Shown: one piece after another, positions 52,513 through 61,617 of the stretch | How the letters are laid out: each line of letters begins with the position of its first letter | How positions within the stretch are numbered: position 1 is the stretch's first letter | Source of the DNA: JBGTSJ01 sp041940305 | GTDB lineage: Bacteria > Planctomycetota > Planctomycetia > Planctomycetales > Planctomycetaceae | Length of the DNA stretch: 64,000 nt | Assembly: GCA_041940305.1 (NCBI GenBank) | Contig: JBGTSJ010000002.1 | Span: 248,001 to 312,000, forward strand | Reading direction: 5' to 3' | Made by a program: the position numbers and the translations under genes | The notes under the pieces: generated by a model | Seen by the model: only the letters and a program-made list of their open reading frames with translations | Database searches by the model: none | What the model was told of the DNA's origin: nothing

Positions 52513-54954
52513 ATGCAACGCGCTGGCGCAATGAGCTGGATCGTGGGATTCGTTCTCACGTCCGCATGCATCTTCCCCGCGACCTCAGCCGACGGGGCCG
52601 ACAAACCGCATCAGCGTCACGATCACGCGCTGATCGAATTCAAAATCCGTTCCGTCCGCGACGGGAACTGGTCTGACACGGCCACCTGGGACCCGCCGGT
52701 CGTGCCTGGCGACGGCGACCGCGTGCTCATCAGCCGCGGCACCCGCGTCGTCTACGACGTCGATCGCCCCGACGTCATTCGCCTCTTGCAGGTCGTCGGC
52801 ACACTCACTTTCTCACGCGATGTCGATACCACGCTCAACGTCGCCGTGCTCAAGGTCCAGAACAGCGACACCTGCTCGGAGGATGGGTTCGCGTGCGACT
52901 TTGAAGGGGTCAACACGGCCGGTGAACCACAGCGCGGACCCGACGGCCGACTGCCGACACTTGAAATCGGCACTCCTGACGATCCGATTCCCGCCGGGCG
53001 CACGGCCCGTATCCGGCTGCATTACGTGGACGGCCTGGATCCGAACGACGCCCCCGCACTCGTCTGCTGCTCGGCCCGCATGGACATGCACGGCGCCCCG
53101 CTCAGCCGCACATGGGTCAAGCTGGTGAACGACGCCGCAGCGGGCGCGACGAGCGTCGAACTCGCGAAACCGGTCACCGGCTGGAATCCAGGCGATGAGA
53201 TCATCATCACCGGTTCGGTCCGGAAAGAACGAGGCGGCTCGTACCGCACCAACGGCGCAACGACGACGGAGGAGCGGCGGATCGCCCGCATCGACGGCAC
53301 GACGCTGCACTTCGACGAGCCGCTGGAGTTCGAGCACGAAGGCGCCGGCGAGTTCCGCTGCGAGGTCGCGAATCTGTCCCGCAACGTGATCGTCGAGTCG
53401 GCCGACCCCGACGGCGTCCGCGGCCACACGCTCTACCACAAATACAGCCAGGGAAGCTTGAGCTACGCACGGTTCGCCCATCTCGGCAAAGAAGGCGTAC
53501 TGGGACGCTACGCGATTCACTTTCATCTCTGCGGCGACACCATGCGCGGCAGCAGCCTGCAGGGGCTCGCCATCGTCGATTCCCACAACCGCTGGGTGAC
53601 GATCCACGGCACCGAGTATCTCGTCGTCCGCGACTGCGTGGGCTACCGCAGCGTCGGTCACGGATTCTTTCTGGAGGACGGCACCGAGGTCGACAACCTC
53701 CTCGACCGCAACCTCGGCGTGCAGGCGTATCGCGCGAAGCGGCTGCCCGAGCAGGTCCTCTCCTTCGATCCCAACGACGGCGCCGCCTACTGGTGGGCCA
53801 ACGGCCGCAACACGCTCACCCGCAACGTCGCGTGCGAGAACGACGAATACGGCTTTCGCTACGACCTGCAGAAACGCAGCAACTTCGACCCCACCCTGCC
53901 CGTCCGCATGCCCGACGGTTCGATGCAGACCGTCGACGTCCGCACGATCCCCGTCACCAACTTCTCCGGCAACGAAGCACACACCGAGGGAGTCTACGGC
54001 CTGCTCATCGCCGCCAACGGCAACGACCAGCCCGACACCTCCATCGACAGCGACGACATGCTGCGGCGGATCCGAGACATCGACTGGACCGGCCCCGACG
54101 CCCGCCACCCACACGTCGTCCGCGACTTCAAAACCTGGCAGGTGCACTACGCGGCGAGGCCGCACAGTCCCAACATGCTGCTGGAGAACATTCGCATCGA
54201 CCGCGCCGTGTACGGGATCTATCGCCCGGCGTTCGAAAACCAGGTCTACCGCGGCCTGCACATGTCCCGCACAAGTTCCGAGCCCTTCAACCGCGGCATG
54301 GACGACGCCAGCGCCCAGACCGGCCGCATCACCGTGGACGGCCTCACCTTCGAGGACTTCAGCCCCTACGGCCTCGCGCTGATTCAACTCAGCGACAACA
54401 ACCTCTCCGGCGACGCCGCCAGCCATTTTCGCAACGTGACCATGACGAGCTGCCGCCGCCCCCTCATCGACCGCGGCGGCGGCGCCCTCGCCGACCCCGT
54501 CACCGACTACGGCGTCCCCGTCTATCTCCACGACTGGTTCGGCCCCGGTCGCACCGCCAAGGTCATCGCCGATAATGCCCCCGACCGTGACGCCGACGGC
54601 CGCACCTACGCCCCGCTCCCCGATATCACCGGAAAGGCCGCCCTGGCCTGCGAAGTCGCCGACGTGGAGTTCCCCGACCTGCTGCAACCCATCGACGACC
54701 TCCCCCCCGCCACGATCATCCTGTCGGTGCGACGTGCCGGAAACCAGACGATCGTCCGCGGCGTCTCCCATGACAACCACGAAGTCGCCACCGTGACGGT
54801 GAACGGCGAACTCGCCACGATTGTCTCCCAGCAGTACGGCGTGGCAGACTGGGAGCTCGAGCTGACGGCCGAGCCCGGCGGCTCGATCGTTGCCCTGGCA
54901 ACGGATGCGGAGGGAAACCAGGAGCAGCTGCCCCATCAGTTGGAGGATCAGTGA
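52513..54954 (+). CDS. Secreted G8-domain, CEMIP/TMEM2-like beta-helix protein
   Basis: An 813-residue exported protein. The signal peptide (about 1-30) is followed by a G8 domain (SVRDGNWSDTATWDPP, VPGDGDRVLISRGTRV, LLQVVGTLTFSRD) whose glycine pattern is characteristic. Next comes a right-handed beta-helix-like part with the CEMIP-type sequence GRYAIHFHLCGDTM at about residues 333-346, and VTIHGTEYLVVRDCVGY, GHGFFLEDGTE. In animals this architecture is tied to hyaluronan degradation; in bacteria its substrate is unknown. A C-terminal Ig-like piece ends the protein. AGGAG at 52501-52505, 7 nt before the ATG, fixes the start. Confidence 0.85.
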   Translation: MQRAGAMSWIVGFVLTSACIFPATSADGADKPHQRHDHALIEFKIRSVRDGNWSDTATWDPPVVPGDGDRVLISRGTRVVYDVDRPDVIRLLQVVGTLTFSRDVDTTLNVAVLKVQNSDTCSEDGFACDFEGVNTAGEPQRGPDGRLPTLEIGTPDDPIPAGRTARIRLHYVDGLDPNDAPALVCCSARMDMHGAPLSRTWVKLVNDAAAGATSVELAKPVTGWNPGDEIIITGSVRKERGGSYRTNGATTTEERRIARIDGTTLHFDEPLEFEHEGAGEFRCEVANLSRNVIVESADPDGVRGHTLYHKYSQGSLSYARFAHLGKEGVLGRYAIHFHLCGDTMRGSSLQGLAIVDSHNRWVTIHGTEYLVVRDCVGYRSVGHGFFLEDGTEVDNLLDRNLGVQAYRAKRLPEQVLSFDPNDGAAYWWANGRNTLTRNVACENDEYGFRYDLQKRSNFDPTLPVRMPDGSMQTVDVRTIPVTNFSGNEAHTEGVYGLLIAANGNDQPDTSIDSDDMLRRIRDIDWTGPDARHPHVVRDFKTWQVHYAARPHSPNMLLENIRIDRAVYGIYRPAFENQVYRGLHMSRTSSEPFNRGMDDASAQTGRITVDGLTFEDFSPYGLALIQLSDNNLSGDAASHFRNVTMTSCRRPLIDRGGGALADPVTDYGVPVYLHDWFGPGRTAKVIADNAPDRDADGRTYAPLPDITGKAALACEVADVEFPDLLQPIDDLPPATIILSVRRAGNQTIVRGVSHDNHEVATVTVNGELATIVSQQYGVADWELELTAEPGGSIVALATDAEGNQEQLPHQLEDQ

Positions 54955-55027
54955 TCCCATCGGCGACAGGCTGGGCACTTGCACCCGGTCGATCGTCAAC
55001 ACCTTGTCACTTGGAAGGTGCAAACCG

Positions 55028-56020
55028 ATGAGACGAAGCGCCCTGCCAGGACTCAGCATCGCACTGGCGATGCTCACAGCGAACTCGGCGGCACTCGCAC
55101 AGGAGAGGAGTTCGCTCGATGAACACTACGTCCTGGATCAGATTCGGGTCTTTTACACCAACGCAGGCCAATCTGCGGTCTCGCAGGAGGACGTCGATCA
55201 AAGCGGCGTGCCGGACCAGGTGGAGGACATGGCGAAACAGGTCTGGGCAGCGCACCGACTGTTCTGCAAGGTCCTTGAGTTCCCCGATCCGTTCGCCAGT
55301 GAGCGATACAAGGGCGTCACCTGCATTCAGGTCTCCCTCCGTGACCGGGCCGAGATGAACGGCGTGAACGGAGTCGCCTTCGAGAGTGCGCAGCGCGCCC
55401 GCTCCATTCCGGAGGGCAGGCCGGAGGATCGGGCCATCGTGATGGCGGTGTCCACTCAGCTCAACCCCATCACCAACGTTTCGCCCGCCCATGAAACCTT
55501 CCATCTCATTCAGTACGCCACCACGTACTTCAAGAACTCCTGGTATCTCGAAGGCATGGCCCGCTGGGCCGAACATGGCCTCGCGGAAGACGGGATCGGC
55601 GAAGTCAAGTACTCTCCCAGGGGACCGTGGCCGCAGAGACCGCAGCATCTCCAGCAGTTGCCCGAACTGGGTTCCAAGTCGGAATGGGTGCTGTGGAACC
55701 CGATCGCGGCCCGTACCGACCAGAGCGGAATCATGAGCGATCGCATGCTGGGCGAAGAACTCGTCTCCCTCCGCTATTCGGACGGGTCACGCGTCCTGAA
55801 AGACCATTCTTTGCACGGCGTCGAAGTCATGCGGGAGATCCTGCTCGAACTCGGCGAGCAGGATGATGATGCATTCAAGGACCTGGGCTACGAGTCCTGG
55901 TCGGAAGAGAATCAGCGGGCCGATCAGAACAATCCGTACATCTATCGCGCGGTCATGGACGTGCTGCGACGCCACGCCTCACCCGTCGGCCGCTACGACG
56001 TACCGGACCCCGCGCGGTAA
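55028..56020 (+). CDS. Putative secreted zinc metalloprotease (MXAN_6640-like)
   Basis: A 330-residue exported protein. After the signal peptide (ending LAQERS) it reads HYVLDQIRVFYTNAGQSAV and DVDQSGVPDQVEDMAKQVW, similar to a group of myxobacterial and other metalloproteases with a short EF-hand-like GVPD segment. The HExxH zinc motif is HETFH at 155-159 and a candidate third ligand Glu175 follows 16 residues later in YLEGMARWAEHG. Expected to act outside the cytoplasm; substrate unknown. The start has GGAAGG at 55013-55018. Confidence 0.72.
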   Translation: MRRSALPGLSIALAMLTANSAALAQERSSLDEHYVLDQIRVFYTNAGQSAVSQEDVDQSGVPDQVEDMAKQVWAAHRLFCKVLEFPDPFASERYKGVTCIQVSLRDRAEMNGVNGVAFESAQRARSIPEGRPEDRAIVMAVSTQLNPITNVSPAHETFHLIQYATTYFKNSWYLEGMARWAEHGLAEDGIGEVKYSPRGPWPQRPQHLQQLPELGSKSEWVLWNPIAARTDQSGIMSDRMLGEELVSLRYSDGSRVLKDHSLHGVEVMREILLELGEQDDDAFKDLGYESWSEENQRADQNNPYIYRAVMDVLRRHASPVGRYDVPDPAR

Positions 56021-56107
56021 TCAGGAACGGCAGGCGAGTGGCTGGTGCGTCTGACGACAGGCAGGACATAGCGACCGAATCGTGATGACTCCAGAGACTG
56101 AGATCAA

Positions 56108-57460
56108 ATGCGATACTTCCTTGCGACACTGCTGACGGCGCTGTTTTGGACCTCGCTCGCGGCGGCCGAGCCGACTTGGCAGGCCGGACTCGCCAAGTCC
56201 CGGATCACACCGGACAAGCCGCTCTGGCTGGCCGGCTACGGCGGGCGGGACCGTCCCTCGGAGGGGACTCTCCACGACATCTGGATCAAGGCCCTCGCCC
56301 TGGAAGACGAGGACGGCCACCGCTGCGTCCTGCTCACGACCGATCTGTGCGGGATGCCGAAGTGGATGGACGAGCAGGTCTGCGCCGAGCTGAAGGAGTC
56401 GCATGGACTGGAGCGCTCGCAGATCCGGATCACGAACTCGCACAACCATTGCGCGCCGGCCGTCCGCGGAGACCTGGAGGACTACTACTCGTGGAATGAG
56501 CAACAGAAGCAGGACGTCTACGATTACTCCGACTGGCTCGCGGCGGAGATCGTGAAGACCATGCGCGCCGCCCTCGACGACATGTCGCCTGCGACCATTG
56601 CGGCCGGTGAGGGGCTCTGCACATTCGCTGTCAACCGCCGCAACAACAAGGAGGCGGAAGTCCCCGAGATCCGGGCGCGCGGCGAGGCGCTCAAGGGGCC
56701 GGTGGACCACAGCGTCCCGGTGCTGGCAGTGCGCACGCCCGACGGAGAACTGCGGGCCGTCGTCTTCGGCTACGCCTGTCACAACACGGTGCTCAGCTTC
56801 TATCAGTGGTGCGGCGACTACGCCGGGTTCGCTCAGATCGCTCTCGAAGCACAACATCCCGACGCGCTGGCGATGTTCGTGGACGGCTGCGGCGGCGACC
56901 AGAACCCGATTCCCCGTCGCACGGTCGAACTGTGCGGACAGTACGGGCGGCAGCTGGCCACGTCGGTCGAAGACGTGTTGAAAGACGAGATGCGGCCGGT
57001 CCGCCCGGAACTCCGCACGGCTTTCGAGTTCGTTACGCTCGACTTCGAGCGCAATCCGACGCGGGAGGAACTGGAGGCTTATCTCGCCGGGACCAACCCC
57101 ATTCGTGCTCGCTGGGCCCGCCGCATGCTCGATCATCTGGATACGGGAGAACCGTTCGCCACATCCTACCCGTACGCCGTACAGGCGTGGCGGCTGGGTG
57201 ACCAGCTGTGGATCGCTCTCGGGGGCGAAGCGCTGGTGGATTACTCGCTGCGGTTCAAAGCCGAGTACGGCGAGCAGACTTGGGTGACGTCGTACTTCGC
57301 CGACCTCACGGCCTATATCCCGTCCGGCCGCAACTGGGATGAAGGGGGCTACGAAGTCGCGTATCTCCACGAATACATGCTCCCCGCCGACCGCTGGGCC
57401 CCTGACGTCGAGGAACGAATCGCAGCCGCCGTGGCGAGGCTCGTCGCAGAAGTCGACTGA
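56108..57460 (+). CDS. Neutral/alkaline ceramidase-like secreted hydrolase
   Basis: A 450-residue exported protein (signal peptide 1-20, ending LAAAEP). It follows the neutral-ceramidase pattern: GLAKSRITPDKPLWLAGYGGR, LTTDLCGMP, RITNSHNHCAPA (zinc His), AVVFGYACHNTVL and FVDGCGGDQNP. The C-terminal immunoglobulin-like domain of true ceramidases is absent, as in many planctomycete relatives, so the substrate may not be a sphingolipid. It ends the run of three exported proteins that begins at 52.5 kb. Confidence 0.82.
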   Translation: MRYFLATLLTALFWTSLAAAEPTWQAGLAKSRITPDKPLWLAGYGGRDRPSEGTLHDIWIKALALEDEDGHRCVLLTTDLCGMPKWMDEQVCAELKESHGLERSQIRITNSHNHCAPAVRGDLEDYYSWNEQQKQDVYDYSDWLAAEIVKTMRAALDDMSPATIAAGEGLCTFAVNRRNNKEAEVPEIRARGEALKGPVDHSVPVLAVRTPDGELRAVVFGYACHNTVLSFYQWCGDYAGFAQIALEAQHPDALAMFVDGCGGDQNPIPRRTVELCGQYGRQLATSVEDVLKDEMRPVRPELRTAFEFVTLDFERNPTREELEAYLAGTNPIRARWARRMLDHLDTGEPFATSYPYAVQAWRLGDQLWIALGGEALVDYSLRFKAEYGEQTWVTSYFADLTAYIPSGRNWDEGGYEVAYLHEYMLPADRWAPDVEERIAAAVARLVAEVD

Positions 57461-57493
57461 CGCCCATTCATTCAAAGTGCGATCCCCCCGAAA

Positions 57494-57526
57494 GTCGCAG
57501 GCACAATCCGTTGTGCCGTCCGCTGG
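57494..57526. repeat. GTCGCAGGCACA hairpin repeat, copy 1
   Basis: GGCACAA (57500-57506), loop TCCG, TTGTGCC (57511-57517), within GTCGCAGGCACA...TGTGCCG.CCGCTGG. It lies upstream of queA. Copy 2 is at 61431-61463. Confidence 0.8.
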
Positions 57527-57614
57527 CCGAACATACGCGGTGGGCGATCGCCTGGGCCACCCGTTGCTCTCGATACAGCCGGTGCGCGGACCACTCACTG
57601 CTTCAAAACGTCGC

Positions 57615-58688
57615 ATGCACGATCCGGACCTGCTCTCCTCCTACGACTACCACTTGCCGCCCGAACTCATCGCGGCGCACCCCGCTCCGCGCCGGGACGC
57701 CGCCCGCCTGCTGACACTCAAACGCACAACGGGCGACATCCAGCACCGCCGGATCACCGACCTGCCGGACCTGCTGCAGCCGGGTGATCTGCTGGTGATG
57801 AACGAGACGAAAGTCATTCCGGCCCGGCTGCGCGGATTCCGCACAGCGACCGGCGGACGCTGGGAGGGGTTGTTTATCGCCGCGGAGGAATCGGGCGCCT
57901 GGCGGATTATGGGACAGACGCGCGGCACTCTGCAGCCGGGCGAATCGCTGACGATCGTTCCCCCACCCCAAACACGACCTGCCAGCGATGAACAGAACCT
58001 GACGCTCACGCTGTTGGATCGCGCCGGCGGCGGGGAATGGCTGGCGGCGCCATCTTATCGCGAAAACGCCTTCACACTGCTGGAGCGGTACGGAGAGGTG
58101 CCCCTGCCCCCCTACATTCAGCGCGACACGCCTTCGGCCGACGATCGCGATCGGTATCAGACCGTGTATGCCCGCACCCCCGGCGCGATCGCCGCTCCGA
58201 CAGCAGGACTGCACTTTACAAACGAACTGCTGGAGGCCTGCCGCGGCCGGGGCGTCCAGACAGCCGCTGTCACGCTGCACGTCGGCATCGGGACCTTCCG
58301 CCCGGTCACGGCCGCGCGGCTCAGCGAACACGAGATGCATGCCGAGTACTGCGAGTTGCCGGTCGAGACTGTGGACGCGATCCGCCGTACACGGGACCGG
58401 AACGGACGCGTCGTAGCGGTCGGTACAACGACTGTGCGAACGCTCGAATCCGTCGCGGCCTCGGGCGAGTTGCGTCCCTGGAGCGGCCAGACGCAGCTCT
58501 TCATTCGTCCGCCCTATCCGTTTCAGGTCGTCGATGCGCTGCTGACGAACTTCCATCTTCCCCGCTCCACTCTGCTGGTGCTGCTGTCCGCATTCGCCGG
58601 GCGCGACGCCGTCCTCGCCGCATACCGGGCCGCAATTGCCGAACGCTATCGCTTCTTCAGCTATGGGGATGCAATGTTCATCAGCTGA
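57615..58688 (+). CDS. queA: S-adenosylmethionine:tRNA ribosyltransferase-isomerase
   Basis: Transfers and isomerises the ribose of SAM to the preQ1 base of tRNA, forming epoxyqueuosine. The 357-residue protein shows YHLPPELIAAHPAPRRDAARLL, MNETKVIPARL, TPGAIAAPTAGLHFT, LHVGIGTFRPV, HAEYCELP and LTNFHLPRSTLLVLLSAFAG. The ATG at 57615 is immediately upstream of the conserved start. A short GC hairpin repeat lies between it and the ceramidase-like gene. Confidence 0.95.
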   Translation: MHDPDLLSSYDYHLPPELIAAHPAPRRDAARLLTLKRTTGDIQHRRITDLPDLLQPGDLLVMNETKVIPARLRGFRTATGGRWEGLFIAAEESGAWRIMGQTRGTLQPGESLTIVPPPQTRPASDEQNLTLTLLDRAGGGEWLAAPSYRENAFTLLERYGEVPLPPYIQRDTPSADDRDRYQTVYARTPGAIAAPTAGLHFTNELLEACRGRGVQTAAVTLHVGIGTFRPVTAARLSEHEMHAEYCELPVETVDAIRRTRDRNGRVVAVGTTTVRTLESVAASGELRPWSGQTQLFIRPPYPFQVVDALLTNFHLPRSTLLVLLSAFAGRDAVLAAYRAAIAERYRFFSYGDAMFIS

Positions 58689-58955
58689 TCCACGGACCGC
58701 CGAGCGACTCGACGGCGACTGGAAACGCCGGAATTCGACCCGGAGCGTCGGCCGGCGATGGTTTCGGACGGCTGGCATTTTCCGACTTTTACCGAAACCA
58801 CGACGCACGCGGCCGGTTTAAACTGCATCGCAGGAAGGGAAGCCTCCCGCTCACGACCACGGTTCCCATCATCCGCCCGGCATCGTCCGGAAACCGGAAT
58901 TGCAGGCGCGCACGCGGGGCGCGCCGTCCATCACCAATCACGACAGGAGTGAATG

Positions 58956-59591
58956 ATGCGCAGGTTGACGCTGGGTCTGATTCTGGCGGGAGCGGCGGCC
59001 TGGGGAACGCCCGGAGTTGCCGACGACGAGCCCTCCCGCGAGCGCGAACAGGGCGACCGGTCCGCCGCTGAGCGCGAAGACGGCGAACGTCGCGGCGACC
59101 GGGAAGGCCGTCGTGATGAGGAGCGGCGCGGAGATCGCGAGCGCGACGGGGACCGCCGGGAAGAGGGGCGGCGCGATGAGGAACGTGCCCGTGACGACGG
59201 TCGTCGCGACGAAGATCGTCCCCGTGACGGTGACCGCCGTCCGGACGGACCCCGTCCCGAGTTTCGTCCCCCGGTAATGGCGGCGCTGGACCTCAACGAG
59301 GACGGCGAGATCTCCGCCGAGGAGATCGAAAAGGCAGCCGCGTCGCTGAAGGCGCTCGACAAGAATAACGACGGTAAGCTGTCCCGCGACGAACTCCGTC
59401 CCGAGTTCCGTGACCGCCCGCGTCCCGACGGCGAGCGTCCTCCGCGAGAAGGGGACCGTCCGCCGCGCGATGGCGATGAGCGTCCGGCCCGCGGCGAATT
59501 CCGCCGTCCGCGCGACGGCGACCGTCCTCCGCGCGGGCGAGAGCGCGACGAAGCACCGGCCCGCGAGCGACGTCCCGAGCGGGATGCCTGA
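58956..59591 (+). CDS. Secreted EF-hand protein with charged repeat regions
   Basis: A 211-residue exported protein: signal peptide of about 22 residues, an Arg/Asp/Glu-rich region, two EF-hand-like loops (LDLNEDGEISAEEIE and LDKNNDGKLSRDELR) around residues 111-148, and an Arg/Asp/Pro repeat tail (RPPRDGDE units). Calcium binding is expected in the loops. The start at 58956 is favoured over the ATG one codon upstream because AGGAG at 58945-58949 is 6 nt away. A clear terminator follows at 59678-59714. The reverse strand has long open frames over this gene that are compositional echoes. Confidence 0.82.
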   Translation: MRRLTLGLILAGAAAWGTPGVADDEPSREREQGDRSAAEREDGERRGDREGRRDEERRGDRERDGDRREEGRRDEERARDDGRRDEDRPRDGDRRPDGPRPEFRPPVMAALDLNEDGEISAEEIEKAAASLKALDKNNDGKLSRDELRPEFRDRPRPDGERPPREGDRPPRDGDERPARGEFRRPRDGDRPPRGRERDEAPARERRPERDA

Positions 59592-59677
59592 ATCATTGAG
59601 CGCGTCCTCCGAATGAGCAGTCCGAACGCGCACACCGGGGTAGACGGCTGACGGCAGTGAAATCGAGACTCAGACAG

Positions 59678-59714
59678 CGGCGGCGCATCGCCTGGATGCG
59701 CCGCCGTTTCTTTT
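59678..59714 (+). terminator. Rho-independent terminator after the EF-hand gene
   Basis: CGGCGGCGCATC (59678-59689), 5-nt loop GCCTG, GATGCGCCGCCG (59695-59706): a perfect 12-bp GC-rich stem followed directly by TTTCTTTT. This is the clearest intrinsic terminator in the window. Confidence 0.88.
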
Positions 59715-59805
59715 GATCGGCTCCGCCTGCCCACCCGCAAAGTCCCCCGAACCTGCCGATTGCGACGGATTTCACGATTCGCCGTACCCCACCGGGGGGG
59801 CACGA

Positions 59806-59834
59806 TTGGCAACACGCGCAGCGCGGTGTAGGTT
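59806..59834 (+). promoter_or_regulatory. Candidate sigma-70-like promoter of glgA
   Basis: TTGGCA (59806-59811, 5 of 6 to the -35 consensus), 17-nt spacer, TAGGTT (59829-59834, weak -10). It is 88 nt upstream of the glgA ATG and downstream of the terminator at 59678-59714. The spacer holds an imperfect palindrome (ACACGCGC...GCGCGGTGT) that might bind a regulator. Tentative. Confidence 0.3.
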
Positions 59835-59921
59835 GTCAGTGCGGTCGATGGGTGGAACGGCGTAGCTCGCGAACCTTCCGCTCAATTGACATTGCCATCC
59901 GATCAAAGATCGCGAGTCTGC

Positions 59922-61394
59922 ATGCGAATCCTGCTGGCCAGTTCCGAAGCCGTTCCATTCGCCAAGACCGGCGGTCTGGCGGACGTCGCCACGGGCTTAT
60001 CCAAGGCTTTGGCCGACCAGGGACACGACGTCACGCTGGTGCTGCCGTATCATCGGCAGCATGTCCCGCCCGCCATCCCGGTGGAACGGACAACGACGTC
60101 GGTTGCAGTTCCGATTGCCGACCGCCTCGTCTCCGGGGGCATCTGCCGAACGCACCTGCCGGGCAGCAAGGTCCGCGTGCTGCTAATCGACCAGTCCCAC
60201 TACTTCGATCGGCCGTCGCTCTACACCGCCGACGGTCAGGACTACGCGGACAACTGTGAGCGATTCGTGTTCTTCAGCCGGGCCGTGCTCGAAACGGCGC
60301 GCGTCCTCGATCTGCAGCCCGACGTGATCCACGTCAACGACTGGCAGACGGGTCTCATCCCGGCCTACCTGTCGATCGAATACCGCGGCCGGCAGCCGGG
60401 ATTCGAGCGGACGGCCGCCGTCATGACGATCCACAACATCGCCTTCCAGGGGCGATTCTGGCTCTGGGACATGCGGCTGACGGGGCTCGACTGGCGGTAC
60501 TTCAATCACCGGCAGATGGAGTTCTGGGGGGACATCAACCTGCTCAAGACGGGGATCGTTTTCTCCGACCTGGTCACGACCGTCAGCCCGACTTATGCAA
60601 AGGAAATCTGCACGCCCGAGTACGGCTGCGGTCTGGAAGGGGTCCTCGCCGAGCGCGGAGATGATCTGGTCGGCATCCTCAACGGCGTCGATACCTCCGA
60701 ATGGGACCCGGCGACCGACAAGCTGATCCCCCGGAATTACTCGGTCGAGAACTGGACCGACGGCAAGGCCGCCTGCAAGCGGCATCTGCAGGAGAAATTC
60801 GGCCTCAATCAGCGGAGCGACGCGCCTCTATTCGGCATGATCACGCGCCTCACCGACCAGAAAGGGCTCGACCTGGTCGCCGCCCGCACCGGCGATCTGC
60901 TGGGCCAGGGAGCACAGATCGTGTTCCTGGGCACAGGCGAGGCCCGCTACGAGCAGTTCGTCCGGACGATGGCGAGCGACAATCCCCGCCAGGTCGCGGC
61001 CGTCGTCGGCTTCAATGAAGGGCTCGCCCATCAAATCGAAGCCGCATCCGACCTGTACCTGATGCCCAGCCGCTTTGAACCCTGCGGACTCAACCAGCAG
61101 TACAGCATGCGTTACGGCACGGTGCCGATCGTGCATGCCGTCGGAGGGCTGGCCGACTCGGTCATCGACGTCTCGCAGTCCCCCTGGAACGGCACACGGG
61201 CGACCGGCTTTGCGTTCCGCGGTTACGACGCCGATTCCTTCGCCGACAAGACAACCCAGGCGCTCGAACTCTACGGCAACAAGCCGGCGTGGGAGCGCGT
61301 GGTCCGCAATGGAATGACCCGCGACTGCTCCTGGTCGCACAGCGCCTCGCAATACCTCGGCATCTACGAACGAGCCCGGGCGCGGCATCGCTGA
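59922..61394 (+). CDS. glgA: Glycogen synthase
   Basis: GT5 ADP-glucose-dependent synthase of alpha-1,4-glucan; length 490. The ADP-glucose site KTGGLADV, HVNDWQTGL, TIHNIAFQG and the C-terminal FEPCGLNQQY (catalytic Glu) are intact. A sigma-70-like promoter candidate lies at 59806-59834. The GH57 gene follows 223 bp later, consistent with glycogen metabolism. Confidence 0.96.
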   Translation: MRILLASSEAVPFAKTGGLADVATGLSKALADQGHDVTLVLPYHRQHVPPAIPVERTTTSVAVPIADRLVSGGICRTHLPGSKVRVLLIDQSHYFDRPSLYTADGQDYADNCERFVFFSRAVLETARVLDLQPDVIHVNDWQTGLIPAYLSIEYRGRQPGFERTAAVMTIHNIAFQGRFWLWDMRLTGLDWRYFNHRQMEFWGDINLLKTGIVFSDLVTTVSPTYAKEICTPEYGCGLEGVLAERGDDLVGILNGVDTSEWDPATDKLIPRNYSVENWTDGKAACKRHLQEKFGLNQRSDAPLFGMITRLTDQKGLDLVAARTGDLLGQGAQIVFLGTGEARYEQFVRTMASDNPRQVAAVVGFNEGLAHQIEAASDLYLMPSRFEPCGLNQQYSMRYGTVPIVHAVGGLADSVIDVSQSPWNGTRATGFAFRGYDADSFADKTTQALELYGNKPAWERVVRNGMTRDCSWSHSASQYLGIYERARARHR

Positions 61395-61430
61395 GCCGCG
61401 AACCGTCTCACGAGTGCAGCGCGCGGAAAT

Positions 61431-61463
61431 GTCGCAGGCACAGTCCTCTGTGCCGCCCGCTGG
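61431..61463. repeat. GTCGCAGGCACA hairpin repeat, copy 2
   Basis: GGCACAG (61437-61443), loop TCCT, CTGTGCC (61448-61454), in the same 33-nt frame as copy 1; the loop-proximal base pair is A-T in copy 1 and G-C here, a compensatory change. It lies downstream of glgA. Confidence 0.8.
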
Positions 61464-61617
61464 ACTGACTGCAAGCGACGGCGATCTCCGGGACATCGAG
61501 TCCCTCACACCAAAACCCGCCGCCGTATTCTGTCACGGAACCGCGCCGTTGGCATCGGCTCCCCTCGGGCGATAACATCCGAAGTCCTTCTCATCCGCCC
61601 GCTCACGATCGGATCCC

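Larger units (their letters stand above)
59592..59921. other. 330-bp gap between EF-hand gene and glgA
   Basis: Contains the terminator at 59678-59714 and the promoter candidate at 59806-59834. No coding frame or RNA gene seen. Confidence 0.7.

Noticed and set aside
52813..55077. Open frame of about 750 codons on minus opposite the G8 protein
   Set aside because: Antisense echo of a strongly supported gene; low-complexity Val/Gly/Ala sequence without motifs.
56021..57616. Open frame of about 530 codons on minus opposite the ceramidase-like gene
   Set aside because: The plus strand has a signal peptide and zinc-site motifs; the minus frame has none.
58931..59815. Arg/Ser-rich frame on minus opposite the EF-hand gene
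   Set aside because: RS-like repeats are the reverse reading of RDGDR-type codons; the plus strand has ribosome site, signal peptide, EF-hands and terminator.
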